Shown piece after piece: positions 55,956 through 64,000 of a DNA stretch of 64,000 bases (its first letter is position 1; each line of letters starts with the position of its first letter). The notes under the pieces are model-generated. The model had not been told where the DNA came from, did not search any database, and was given only the letters and a program-made list of their open reading frames with translations. The stretch comes from Stutzerimonas xanthomarina DSM 18231. GTDB lineage: Bacteria; Pseudomonadota; Gammaproteobacteria; Pseudomonadales; Pseudomonadaceae. The stretch lies in contig NZ_FQXA01000002.1 of NCBI RefSeq assembly GCF_900129835.1, positions 310,001-374,000 of the forward strand. The letters are read 5' to 3'. A program made the translations under genes and the position numbers.

Positions 55956-56053
55956 CGCTGTCTCCTTCCAAAGTACCATTCCGCTTTTGACGGAGCAGGG
56001 TGCTTAATGGGTTGTCGGAATAATTCCGCCATCACAAAAAAGAGGAATCAGCC

Positions 56054-56125
56054 ATGTGGACTAAACCTGCTTTTACCGACCTGCGCATTGGTTTCGAAGT
56101 CACCATGTACTTCGCCAATCGCTGA
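56054..56125 (+). CDS. pqqA: PQQ precursor peptide PqqA
   Basis: 23 residues, [20 protein letters not shown] then ANR. Glu15 and Tyr19 are the two residues joined by PqqE to make the PQQ skeleton. Ribosome-binding site GAGGAA lies eight bases before the ATG. It is the first gene of pqqABCDE; pqqB follows after 48 bp. A divergent relative is at 52534-52608 on the other strand. Confidence 0.97.
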   Translation: MWTKPAFTDLRIGFEVTMYFANR

Positions 56126-56173
56126 TTGATCTGCCCCGGCCCCGGTCGGGGCTCCGTTTTTTGGGAGCTGCCC

Positions 56174-57085
56174 ATGTTCATCCAGATTTTAGGTTCTGCT
56201 GCTGGCGGCGGCTTTCCTCAGTGGAACTGTAACTGCGCCAACTGCGCCGGGCTGCGAAACGGCAGCCTGCGTGCCAAGGCTCGCACGCAATCGTCGATAG
56301 CCATCAGCGACAACGGCGAGGACTGGATCCTCTGCAACGCCTCGCCTGATATTCGTGCGCAGCTTGAATCCTTTCCCAAGCTGCAGCCGGCACGCGGACC
56401 GCGAGACACCGCGATTGGCGCCATCATTCTGCTGGACAGCCAGATCGACCACACCACCGGTCTGCTGACACTGCGCGAAGGTTGCCCGCACGAAGTCTGG
56501 TGTACGGAGATGGTCCATCAGGACCTCACCACCGGTTTCCCACTGTTCAACATGCTTGAGCATTGGAATGGCGGCCTGCGCTGGAACCCCATCGCACTGG
56601 AAGGCAGCTTCCGCATTCCGACCTGCCCGACTCTGGAGATCACGCCAATCCCGCTGCGCAGCTCTGCGCCTCCCTATTCGCCGCACCGTAACGATCCGCA
56701 CCCTGGCGACAACATCGGCCTGCTGATCGTGGACCAGAACACGGGCGGTAAGCTGTTCTACGCACCGGGCCTCGGCAAGGTCAGCCCCGAGCTTCTGGAG
56801 CTCATGCGCAGCGCCGATTGCCTGCTCGTCGACGGCACTCTGTGGCGCGACGACGAAATGCGGGTACGTGAGGTAGGCACCAAGCTGGGCAGCGAGATGG
56901 GCCACCTACAGCAGAGTGGGCCGGGGGGCATGATCGAGGTGCTCGACAGCATGCCCGCAGCACGCAAGATACTCATCCACATCAACAACACCAATCCGAT
57001 CCTCGACGAAGACTCCGCCGAACGCGCGGTGCTCGACGAGCACGGGATCGAGGTTTCGTTCGATGGCATGAGTATCGAGCTGTAG
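56174..57085 (+). CDS. pqqB: PqqB, metallo-beta-lactamase-fold hydroxylase
   Basis: 303 residues from ATG 56174. Zinc-binding CNCANC near the N-terminus ([18 protein letters not shown]), [12 protein letters not shown] as the altered active-site loop and the end [18 protein letters not shown] are typical of PqqB. It acts before PqqC, hydroxylating the tyrosine-derived ring of the crosslinked intermediate. Second gene of the main pqq operon. Upstream in-frame codons (56126 on) lack a ribosome-binding site. Confidence 0.95.
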   Translation: MFIQILGSAAGGGFPQWNCNCANCAGLRNGSLRAKARTQSSIAISDNGEDWILCNASPDIRAQLESFPKLQPARGPRDTAIGAIILLDSQIDHTTGLLTLREGCPHEVWCTEMVHQDLTTGFPLFNMLEHWNGGLRWNPIALEGSFRIPTCPTLEITPIPLRSSAPPYSPHRNDPHPGDNIGLLIVDQNTGGKLFYAPGLGKVSPELLELMRSADCLLVDGTLWRDDEMRVREVGTKLGSEMGHLQQSGPGGMIEVLDSMPAARKILIHINNTNPILDEDSAERAVLDEHGIEVSFDGMSIEL

Positions 57086-57180
57086 CCGGCATCCGCCCGC
57101 GATTCACCAGAGAACTCAGTGGCTGAAGGTGCTTGCCGGTGCCTGCCGGAACAGCCCGCACAACCCGTAAGGAAGTTTTT

Positions 57181-57933
57181 ATGACCCTGCCAGCCATGAC
57201 TCCGTCCGAGTTCGAAGCGGCGCTACGCGCCAAGGGCGGCTACTACCACATCCATCATCCGTTCCACCGCGCCATGTACGAGGGCCGCTCGACTCGCGAG
57301 CAGATTCAGGGCTGGGTCGCCAATCGCTTCTACTATCAGGTCTGCATTCCGGTGAAGGATGCGGCGATCATGGCTAACTGCCCGGATCGCGATACCCGCC
57401 GTGAGTGGGTCCAGCGCATCATTGATCACGATGGAAGCCCAGGCGAGGAGGGCGGCATCGAAGCCTGGCTGCGCTTGGCCGAGGCGGTGGGCCTGGACCG
57501 CGAACAGGTGCTGTCGCAGGAACTGGTGCTGCCGGGCGTGCGTTTCGCCGTCGACGCCTATGTCAATTTCGCCCGCCGCGCCGTCTGGCAGGAGGCTGCC
57601 AGCAGTTCACTCACCGAGCTGTTCGCCCCGACCATTCACCAGTCCCGTCTGGACGCCTGGCCCCAGCACTACAGCTGGATCGATGCGTCCGGTTACGACT
57701 ACTTCCGCAAACGCCTGAAGGAAGCGCGTCGCGACGTCGAGCACGGCCTGCGGATCACGCTGGAACACTACAAGACGCGGGAAAGCCAGGAGCGCATGCT
57801 GAACATTCTTCAGTTCAAACTCGATGTTTTGTGGAGCATGCTGGATGCCATGAGCATGGCCTACGAACTGGATCGTCCGCCCTACCACACGGTGACGAGC
57901 GAGCGTGTCTGGCACAAGGGCATCACGTTCTGA
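57181..57933 (+). CDS. pqqC: PqqC, pyrroloquinoline-quinone synthase
   Basis: 250 residues from ATG 57181 (GTAAGGAAG upstream). All-helical heme-oxygenase-like fold. Signature segments include [20 protein letters not shown] (His residues of the active site), [19 protein letters not shown] and [20 protein letters not shown]. It catalyses the last ring closure and eight-electron oxidation to PQQ using O2 without metal. Third gene of the operon; a short hairpin separates it from pqqD. Confidence 0.96.
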   Translation: MTLPAMTPSEFEAALRAKGGYYHIHHPFHRAMYEGRSTREQIQGWVANRFYYQVCIPVKDAAIMANCPDRDTRREWVQRIIDHDGSPGEEGGIEAWLRLAEAVGLDREQVLSQELVLPGVRFAVDAYVNFARRAVWQEAASSSLTELFAPTIHQSRLDAWPQHYSWIDASGYDYFRKRLKEARRDVEHGLRITLEHYKTRESQERMLNILQFKLDVLWSMLDAMSMAYELDRPPYHTVTSERVWHKGITF

Positions 57934-57985
57934 CTGCTTGGCTGGGTGACCTGTGATCGAGTGGCGGCAGCCCTCGCATATAAGC

Positions 57986-58012
57986 TGTAGGGCGGGCTTC
58001 AGCCCACAAGCC
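57986..58012. repeat. Short palindromic repeat between pqqC and pqqD
   Basis: TGTAGGGCGGGCTTCAGCCC followed by ACAAGCCC contains GGGC-TTCA-GCCC, a REP-like hairpin often seen in Pseudomonas gaps. It splits pqqC from pqqD and may give differential expression. The rest of 57934-58049 is empty. Confidence 0.45.
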
Positions 58013-58049
58013 CTTACCGATGATGTTTTCACTGGCGAGACAGAGGACC

Positions 58050-58328
58050 ATGAGCGCTACCCAACTGACCCAGATTCCGGTTTTTCGCCGCGGTTTCCGC
58101 TTCCAGTGGGAACCGGCGCAGAACTGCCATGTGCTGCTCTACCCCGAAGGCATGATCAAGCTGAACGAGAGCGCATCGGCGGTTCTGGGCGAGGTCGATG
58201 GCACCCGGAGCGTGGGGGCAATTGTCGCCGATCTGCAGAGCCGCTTTCCCGATGCCGAGGGCATCGAGGAGGACATCGTCGCATTCCTGGAGGTAGCCGT
58301 TGAACGGTTCTGGATCGAGCTTCGCTAA
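58050..58328 (+). CDS. pqqD: PqqD peptide chaperone
   Basis: 92 residues from ATG 58050 (GAGGACC upstream). Core [20 protein letters not shown] then [20 protein letters not shown], as in other PqqD proteins. It carries PqqA to PqqE. The gene overlaps pqqE by 29 bp. Confidence 0.95.
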   Translation: MSATQLTQIPVFRRGFRFQWEPAQNCHVLLYPEGMIKLNESASAVLGEVDGTRSVGAIVADLQSRFPDAEGIEEDIVAFLEVAVERFWIELR

Positions 58329-59454
58329 GCCGGGTTTTGAGCCCGGTCCGCCGCTGTGGCTACTCGCCGAGCTGACCTATCGGTGCCCACTGCAGTGCCC
58401 ATACTGCTCGAATCCGCTGGATTTCGCCCGCAGCCATGAAGAGCTGAGCACAGCCGAGTGGATTGAAATTTTTCGTCAGGCGCGCGAAATGGGCGCGGCA
58501 CAACTGGGCTTTTCCGGCGGCGAGCCGTTGGTTCGCCAGGATCTGGCCGAGCTGATCAAGGCGGCACGGGACCTAGGCTATTACACCAACCTGATCACCT
58601 CTGGCATCGGCCTGACCGAGGAGAAAATCGCCTCGTTCGCCGACGCTGGGCTCGATCATATTCAGATCAGCTTTCAGGCCGCCGACGAAGAGGTGAACAA
58701 CCTGCTCGCTGGCTCGAAGAAGGCATTCGCACAGAAGCTCGCCATGGCGCGCGCAGTCAAGGCGCACGGCTATCCGATGGTGCTGAATTTCGTGACCCAT
58801 CGGCACAATATCGACAATATCGACCGCATCATTCAGCTCTGCCTGGAGCTGGAAGCGGACTTCGTCGAACTCGCAACCTGTCAGTTCTACGGCTGGGCCG
58901 AGCTCAACCGCGCCGGCCTGCTGCCGAGCAAGGAACAGCTGGTGCGTGCCGAACGCATCACCAACGAATGGCGCGACAAGCTCGCTGCCGAGAACCACCC
59001 TTGCAAACTGATTTTCGTCACCCCGGACTATTACGAAGAACGCCCCAAGGGCTGCATGAACGGCTGGGGCAACCTGTTCCTCGATATCACCCCAGACGGT
59101 ACGGCACTACCGTGCCACAGTGCGCGACAGCTGCCCATTACCTTTCCGAACGTCCGCGAGCAAAGCATCGAGCAGATCTGGAAGCACTCGATGGGCTTCA
59201 ACAAATTCCGCGGCTTCGACTGGATGCCCGAGCCGTGCCAATCCTGCGATGAAAAGGAAAAGGACTTCGGCGGCTGCCGCTGCCAGGCCTTCATGCTCAC
59301 CGGCGATGCGGCCAACGCCGATCCGGTGTGCAGCAAGTCGTCTTATCACAACAAAATTCTTGCAGCGCGTACCGAGGCCGAACAGGCTCCGCGCGGGCTG
59401 GATGAACTGACCTTCCGCAACGAAAAGGCATCAAAGCTGATTCTCAAGGTGTAG
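58300..59454 (+). CDS. pqqE: PqqE, radical SAM enzyme
   Basis: 384 residues from TTG 58300, which has GGAGGT seven bases before it inside pqqD; no better start exists. Radical SAM motif CPLQCPYC near residue 28, [13 protein letters not shown], and SPASM cysteines ([42 protein letters not shown]). It forms the C-C bond between Glu15 and Tyr19 of PqqA. Compare its paralog at 51069. Confidence 0.96.
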   Translation: MNGSGSSFAKPGFEPGPPLWLLAELTYRCPLQCPYCSNPLDFARSHEELSTAEWIEIFRQAREMGAAQLGFSGGEPLVRQDLAELIKAARDLGYYTNLITSGIGLTEEKIASFADAGLDHIQISFQAADEEVNNLLAGSKKAFAQKLAMARAVKAHGYPMVLNFVTHRHNIDNIDRIIQLCLELEADFVELATCQFYGWAELNRAGLLPSKEQLVRAERITNEWRDKLAAENHPCKLIFVTPDYYEERPKGCMNGWGNLFLDITPDGTALPCHSARQLPITFPNVREQSIEQIWKHSMGFNKFRGFDWMPEPCQSCDEKEKDFGGCRCQAFMLTGDAANADPVCSKSSYHNKILAARTEAEQAPRGLDELTFRNEKASKLILKV

Positions 59455-59498
59455 GTCCGTTTAGAGAGCGGCAGCCTGACCGACCGGAACCGACAGCA

Positions 59499-61397
59499 AT
59501 GATCAAGACAGAAACGCCGTACGGCTTTTGGACGAGTGAATGGACCGCTGAAAAAGCGGCCTCGGCCAGCCGCGATTTCGCCGAGCTGCGTGCCGGACAT
59601 GGCGGGTTGTTCTGGATTCAATACGACCCAGACGATGCTCGTTGCACCTTGTGGTATTGGCGCAACGGTATGACGCAGTGCCTGACCCCAAGGGGTTTTT
59701 CGCTGCGAAGCCGGGTATACGAATACGGCGGCGGTGCGCTTTGCTTGACCGATGGCGGCGTTGCGTTCGTCAACGAAAAGGATCAGCAGATCTATCTGCA
59801 AGCCGTTGACGGTTCGAACCCGAGCCAGCCTGCGCTGCTTACCTCGCGCCCAAGATGCCGTTACGGCGACCTGCAATATGATCACCGCCGAGGCGCGATC
59901 CTGGCGGTCGAGGAAACCCACCATGACAAGGGCGTCGAGCATCGACTGGTGAGCGTTTCGCTTGTAGGCGAGCACAAGCTGCTTGCCGAAGGCGCTGACT
60001 TCTATGCCGCGCCAACGCTGGATGCCGCTGGCGAGCGTTTGGCCTGGATTCAATGGCAGCGTCCCGAGCAGCCCTGGACGGCCACCAGCCTCTGGATGGC
60101 CAACTACGTGCCTGACGGGCGGCTCGATCATCCGGTGTGTCTAGCAGGCGCCGAGGGTACGGAATCGCTGCAACAGCCTTGCTTCGCCGGGGACGGCACG
60201 CTGTTTTGCCTGACCGACCGCGCCGGTTGGTGGCAACCCTGGCGAAGCCAGGGCGATTCAATGGTGCCGGTGGATCGCTTTGTCCACCATCGCTTCGACC
60301 ACGCTCCCGCGCCCTGGCAATTAGCGACCATAAGCTACCTTCCACTCACCGAGGGTGCCTGGTTGTCGACCCGGCTAGTAGACGGGTACGGCTTGCTGTT
60401 CGAGCATGACGCTGAGGGCAACGAGCGACAGCTCGCGTCTAAGTACAGCCGTTGCCGTCAATTAGCCGTTGATGACCAGCACTACTATTGCCTTGCCGGA
60501 GCGTCGGACCGGACGCCTGCCGTGCTGGCGATCGACCGCCTCAACGAAGAGATCACGATACTGGCCGGCGGCGAACAGCCGTTGCCCGCCGAGCAGCTGT
60601 CCTGCGCGCAACCGTTCAGTTTTGCGACCGGCCAAGGGGAGGTTGCGCACGCTTTCCTCTATCCGCCCTGTAATGCGAACCACCGTGGCTTGCCCGGGGA
60701 GAAGCCACCGCTGGTTGTGTTCATGCATGGCGGGCCGACCTCGGCCAGCTATTCAGTCTTCGATCCGCGTATTCAGTACTGGACGCAACGCGGTTTCGCC
60801 GTCGCTGACATCAATTACCGGGGCAGCAGTGGATTTGGCCGAGCCTATCGGCAGCGTTTGCGCGGCAACTGGGGCGTGGTGGACGTCGAGGATGCCTGCG
60901 CGGCGGTTCAATCATTGGCCGTTCGTGGCCAGATCGATTCCGCGCGCACCTTCATTCGTGGCTCCAGCGCGGGCGGTTACAGCGCGCTCTGCGCGTTGGC
61001 CGTTGATGCGGGCTTTACTGGCGGCGCCAGCCTCTACGGGGTCAGCGATCCGATGGCCCTGCGGCGCGTAACGCACAAATTCGAAGCGGATTATCTGGAC
61101 TGGCTGATCGGCGACCCGGAGCGTGACGCTCAGCGATACACGGAGCGGACGCCGCTTAACAACGCAGCACAGATACGGGTTCCTGTGATTTTCTTCCAGG
61201 GCGCGCTGGATGCGGTGGTTCTGCCCGAACAAACCGAGTCCATGGTGGACGCATTGCGCGAGCAGGGTGTGCGGGTGGAATATTGCCTCTATCCGCAAGA
61301 ACGTCATGGTTTTCGCCAGGCAGCCAACCTGGCAGATGCATTGGAGCGCGAGTGCCGCTTCTATATGTCGCTGCTGGGTCGAACCGGCGGCCAGTAA
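59499..61397 (+). CDS. pqqH: PqqH, S9-family prolyl-oligopeptidase-like protease
   Basis: 632 residues. An N-terminal beta-propeller (FWTSEWTAEKAASASRDFAE, RSRVYEYGGGALCLTDGG) and a C-terminal alpha/beta-hydrolase with FMHGGPTSASYSVFDPRIQY, the nucleophile in FIRGSSAGGYSALCALA (GxSxGG), Asp in FFQGALDAVVLPEQ and His in PQERHGFRQ. In P. aeruginosa a gene in this position after pqqE is called pqqH; a role in processing PqqA is proposed. 44 bp after pqqE, 98 bp before ercA. Confidence 0.88.
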   Translation: MIKTETPYGFWTSEWTAEKAASASRDFAELRAGHGGLFWIQYDPDDARCTLWYWRNGMTQCLTPRGFSLRSRVYEYGGGALCLTDGGVAFVNEKDQQIYLQAVDGSNPSQPALLTSRPRCRYGDLQYDHRRGAILAVEETHHDKGVEHRLVSVSLVGEHKLLAEGADFYAAPTLDAAGERLAWIQWQRPEQPWTATSLWMANYVPDGRLDHPVCLAGAEGTESLQQPCFAGDGTLFCLTDRAGWWQPWRSQGDSMVPVDRFVHHRFDHAPAPWQLATISYLPLTEGAWLSTRLVDGYGLLFEHDAEGNERQLASKYSRCRQLAVDDQHYYCLAGASDRTPAVLAIDRLNEEITILAGGEQPLPAEQLSCAQPFSFATGQGEVAHAFLYPPCNANHRGLPGEKPPLVVFMHGGPTSASYSVFDPRIQYWTQRGFAVADINYRGSSGFGRAYRQRLRGNWGVVDVEDACAAVQSLAVRGQIDSARTFIRGSSAGGYSALCALAVDAGFTGGASLYGVSDPMALRRVTHKFEADYLDWLIGDPERDAQRYTERTPLNNAAQIRVPVIFFQGALDAVVLPEQTESMVDALREQGVRVEYCLYPQERHGFRQAANLADALERECRFYMSLLGRTGGQ

Positions 61398-61495
61398 AGC
61401 AGCCCTCGCACCGCCATGCTCCGATTTGCCGATTGCTTTGATGGAGGAAAGCAGTACGCTTGCCAAAGTAACAAATAATAACGAGAGGCCGCCGT

Positions 61496-62659
61496 ATGAG
61501 CCCCAACCTTAGCCTGCAACGTAAGTTCGTATCCCCAGAGATCGTGTTTGGTGCGGGCTGTCGGCATAGCGCCGGCAATTACGCGAAAAACTTCGGCGCC
61601 CGAAAGGTGTTGCTCGTGTCTGATCCGGGCGTGGTCGCGGCCGGTTGGGTTGGTGACGTCCAGGCAAGTCTGAGCCGACAGGACATCGACTACCACCTGT
61701 TTACCCAAGTGTCGGCCAACCCCCGCTCAGAAGAAGTGATGCTGGGTGCCGAGATGTACCGCAGTGAGGGGTGTAACGTCATCGTTGCGGTTGGCGGCGG
61801 CAGCCCGATGGATTGTGCCAAGGGCATCGGTATCGCGGTAGCGCATGGCCGGAATATCGTCGAGTTCGAGGGCGTCGACACGCTGCGCGTGCCAAGCCCG
61901 CCATTGATCCTGATTCCCACGACCGCGGGCACTTCTGCTGATGTTTCGCAGTTCGTGATCATCTCCAACCAGAGCGAGCGGATGAAGTTTTCCATCGTTA
62001 GCAAGGGCGCCGTACCGGATGTCTCGCTGATCGATCCGGAAACCACGCTCAGCATGGATCCGTTCCTATCGGCCTGTACGGGTATTGATGCGCTGGTCCA
62101 TGCCATCGAAGCCTTCGTTTCGACTGGCCATGGACCGCTGACCGATCCACACGCGCTGGAAGCGATGCGGCTGATCAACGGCCATCTGGTTGAGATGATC
62201 GCCAATCCGGCAGATATCCAACTGCGCGAGAAAATCATGCTCGGTAGCATGCAAGCCGGCTTGGCCTTCTCAAACGCGATCCTTGGCGCAGTACACGCGA
62301 TGTCTCACAGCTTGGGCGGTTACCTGGATCTGCCGCATGGTCTGTGCAATGCAGTTTTGGTCGAGCACGTGGTGGCGTTCAACTACGATTCGGCGCCGGA
62401 TCGCTTCAAAGTGGTGGCGGAAACCCTGGGTATCGACAGTCGCGGGCTCAACCATCGGCAGACTCGTGAAAGGCTTATGCAACATCTGATCAGCCTCAAG
62501 CAGGCCATTGGCTTCAATGAAACGCTGAGCTTGCATGGCGTGGACCTCTCCGACATCCCGTTTCTTTCACAGCACGCGATGCAAGACCCCTGCATTCTGA
62601 CCAACCCCCGCTCGTCGACCCAACGAGACGTCGAAGTGGTCTATGCCGAAGCACTCTGA
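61496..62659 (+). CDS. ercA: Iron-containing alcohol dehydrogenase ErcA
   Basis: 387 residues. Group III iron alcohol dehydrogenase: NAD-binding GGGSPMDCAKGIG, GTSADVSQF and the metal ligands in AVHAMSHSLGGYLDLPHGLC (His-x(3)-His and a distal His). In P. aeruginosa ErcA is needed for growth on ethanol and acts in the regulation of the exa genes rather than catabolism itself. Ribosome-binding site GAGAGG upstream. It overlaps the kinase gene downstream by 17 bp. A weak dyad GCTTGCC-AA-AGTAACA is at 61458-61473. Confidence 0.9.
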   Translation: MSPNLSLQRKFVSPEIVFGAGCRHSAGNYAKNFGARKVLLVSDPGVVAAGWVGDVQASLSRQDIDYHLFTQVSANPRSEEVMLGAEMYRSEGCNVIVAVGGGSPMDCAKGIGIAVAHGRNIVEFEGVDTLRVPSPPLILIPTTAGTSADVSQFVIISNQSERMKFSIVSKGAVPDVSLIDPETTLSMDPFLSACTGIDALVHAIEAFVSTGHGPLTDPHALEAMRLINGHLVEMIANPADIQLREKIMLGSMQAGLAFSNAILGAVHAMSHSLGGYLDLPHGLCNAVLVEHVVAFNYDSAPDRFKVVAETLGIDSRGLNHRQTRERLMQHLISLKQAIGFNETLSLHGVDLSDIPFLSQHAMQDPCILTNPRSSTQRDVEVVYAEAL

Positions 62660-64000
62660 ACAGGATGAGGCTCTTGCCGGGCTGCTCGGGCTGGGTACGC
62701 ATTCGGCCCGCAAAAGCCACTATCCCGAGCTCGTGGCCCGTCTCGAAGAGCTCGAAGCCGAACGCAACCGCTACAAATGGCTGTTCGAGCATGCTGTACA
62801 CGGTATTTTCCAGGCAAGCCTGCAGGAAGGCATCCGTGCAGCCAATCCGGCCCTGGCACGGATGCTCGGGTACGAAAGCCCGGCCGAGGCGCTCTGGCAC
62901 CTGACCGACCTGTCGCATCACTTGTTCATCGGTGGTGAGGCCGAACTCGAGCAAATTCGCCACACTCTGAAGACCCAGCAAGGCCTGTTCGGTTACGACA
63001 CCCGCCTGCGGCGCAAAGACGGCACCGCAATCTATGTGATCATGAACCTCTTGCTTAAGCCGGACGAGGACGGCCTGGTCGAGGGCTTCGTCGCCGACAT
63101 CACCGAACGCAAACTGGTTCAGATGCGCCTGTTGCAACTCAACGAGCAGCTTGAACAGCGGGTCACCGAACGCACCCTTGAGCTACGAAAGGCGCGGGAT
63201 GCTGCTGAGGCGGCCAACCACAGCAAAGACAAATACCTGGCCGCCGCCAGCCACGATCTATTGCAGCCACTCAATGCCGCACGTTTGTTGATCTCGACGC
63301 TGCGGGAACGCCGTTTGCCGGATGCTGAGACCAATCTGGTCGAACGGGCGCACCAGGCGCTTGAGGGGGCCGAAGATCTACTTACGGACTTGCTGGATAT
63401 TTCCAAATTGGACCAGCAGGCGATAAAGCCCGATATCGACATCTACCGGCTCGATGAAGTCCTGTTGCCCCTGGTCTCTGAATTTCAGTCAGTGGCAGAT
63501 GCAGCCGGCCTCGGTTTTGATCACTACATTCCGGCCTATGCACTGCGCAGCGATTTCCGCCTGCTGACGCGCATTCTGCGTAACTTTCTCAGCAATGCCT
63601 GCCGCTACACCGATCAAGGCCGCGTCCTTTTGGGCGCGCGCAAACGCGGCGAATACCTGCGCATCGAGGTCTGGGATACCGGCCGAGGCATCGAGCCGGA
63701 CCAGATGCAATCGATCTTCCTTGAGTTCAATCAGTTGAGCGTACAGCGCGCCACCGAGCGCGCCGGTGTCGGGCTCGGTCTGGCGATCGTTGATCGCATT
63801 GCCTCGATGCTGGCCTATCCGATACAGGTGCGTTCTCAGTTGGGGCGAGGCTCTGTGTTCAGCATTGATGTGCCGCTGGCCGATCCGTCGGAGCACCTGC
63901 CGGCCGAAGCGCCGGGGTTGCTGCCAGTGCTTGGCAATCCGTTACCGGGGCGGCGTCTGCTGGTCCTCGATAACGAGCTGAGCATCCTGCACAGCATGGC
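62643..64000 (+). CDS. ercS: Sensor histidine kinase ErcS, N-terminal part (runs off window)
   Basis: At least 452 residues from ATG 62643. A PAS domain (VHGIFQASLQEGIRAANPAL, then ITERK-type end), coiled coil, HisKA with ASHDLLQPLNAARLLISTLR, and HATPase (NACRYTDQG, DTGRGIEP, AGVGLGLAIVDRIA). A receiver domain begins at the window edge (RLLVLDNELSILHSM). It overlaps ercA by 17 bp. It is paralogous to NahK at 23680 and shares its kinase core; likely the partner for ErbR. Confidence 0.9.
   Translation, partial: MPKHSEQDEALAGLLGLGTHSARKSHYPELVARLEELEAERNRYKWLFEHAVHGIFQASLQEGIRAANPALARMLGYESPAEALWHLTDLSHHLFIGGEAELEQIRHTLKTQQGLFGYDTRLRRKDGTAIYVIMNLLLKPDEDGLVEGFVADITERKLVQMRLLQLNEQLEQRVTERTLELRKARDAAEAANHSKDKYLAAASHDLLQPLNAARLLISTLRERRLPDAETNLVERAHQALEGAEDLLTDLLDISKLDQQAIKPDIDIYRLDEVLLPLVSEFQSVADAAGLGFDHYIPAYALRSDFRLLTRILRNFLSNACRYTDQGRVLLGARKRGEYLRIEVWDTGRGIEPDQMQSIFLEFNQLSVQRATERAGVGLGLAIVDRIASMLAYPIQVRSQLGRGSVFSIDVPLADPSEHLPAEAPGLLPVLGNPLPGRRLLVLDNELSILHSM

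Overview
The window is chromosomal DNA of a Pseudomonas-type gammaproteobacterium, most like the Pseudomonas stutzeri/putida/aeruginosa group. The evidence is high-GC coding, Pseudomonas REP-like palindromes, a class II LitR/LOV light-response block and an exa/ped/erc/pqq alcohol-oxidation island in recognisable Pseudomonas order. No rRNA, tRNA, CRISPR array, phage or intact insertion sequence was seen.

Region 1 (about 0-18.2 kb) is a light-response and DNA-damage block. It carries the end of a class V aminotransferase, a small membrane protein, UV endonuclease UvsE, a UvrD-like helicase, a GST, a CobB sirtuin and a chemoreceptor. These are followed by an operon (DUF523/DUF1722 protein, LitR-like MerR regulator, photolyase), a Trp-rich small protein, a TIGR01777 epimerase, ferrochelatase, a GGDEF/EAL protein, a short LOV photoreceptor and a second LitR-like regulator. 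TGTACA boxes spaced 18-19 bp apart sit in the promoters of the central genes and are the likely regulator operators.

Region 2 (18.3-36.4 kb) opens with pqqF and a porin. Then come nosP-nahK (FIST-domain NO sensor and hybrid kinase), the LuxR-type regulator ErbR/AgmR, and a PQQ-alcohol-associated ABC cluster (permease, ATPase, beta-propeller, Sel1 protein, binding protein). A cupredoxin-like protein, a PedS2/PedR2-type two-component system, an EthD-like protein and a diguanylate cyclase follow.

Region 3 (36.6-39.7 kb) holds a decayed ion-channel pseudogene, a DUF421 protein, a 3'-5' exonuclease-like protein and a pentapeptide-repeat protein.

Region 4 (39.8-64 kb) is the quinoprotein core. 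It has a calcium-type PQQ alcohol dehydrogenase divergent from cytochrome c550 and an MxaJ-like protein, an MFS transporter, a binding protein and a lanthanide-type PQQ dehydrogenase. It also has aldehyde dehydrogenase exaC, an old-yellow-enzyme relative, pqqABCDE, pqqH, ercA and the start of ercS. Between the dehydrogenases and exaC lies a minus-strand, translationally coupled cluster built around a second, divergent PqqA-like peptide with its own PqqD and radical-SAM PqqE. A 30-residue membrane peptide, a PuuD-like membrane protein, a SerC-like aminotransferase and a catalytically degenerate dihydroorotate-dehydrogenase-like flavoprotein follow. This is the best candidate for an undescribed pathway.

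In the alcohol island, PQQ enzymes would oxidise alcohols in the periplasm, passing electrons to cytochrome c550, while ExaC oxidises aldehydes in the cytoplasm. A recurring 7-2-7 dyad (TRCTACC-WW-GGNAGNN), the geometry expected of a NarL/LuxR-type response regulator, lies before nosP, the cupredoxin/ABC divergent promoter, both dehydrogenases, exaC and pqqA, so they probably form one regulon.
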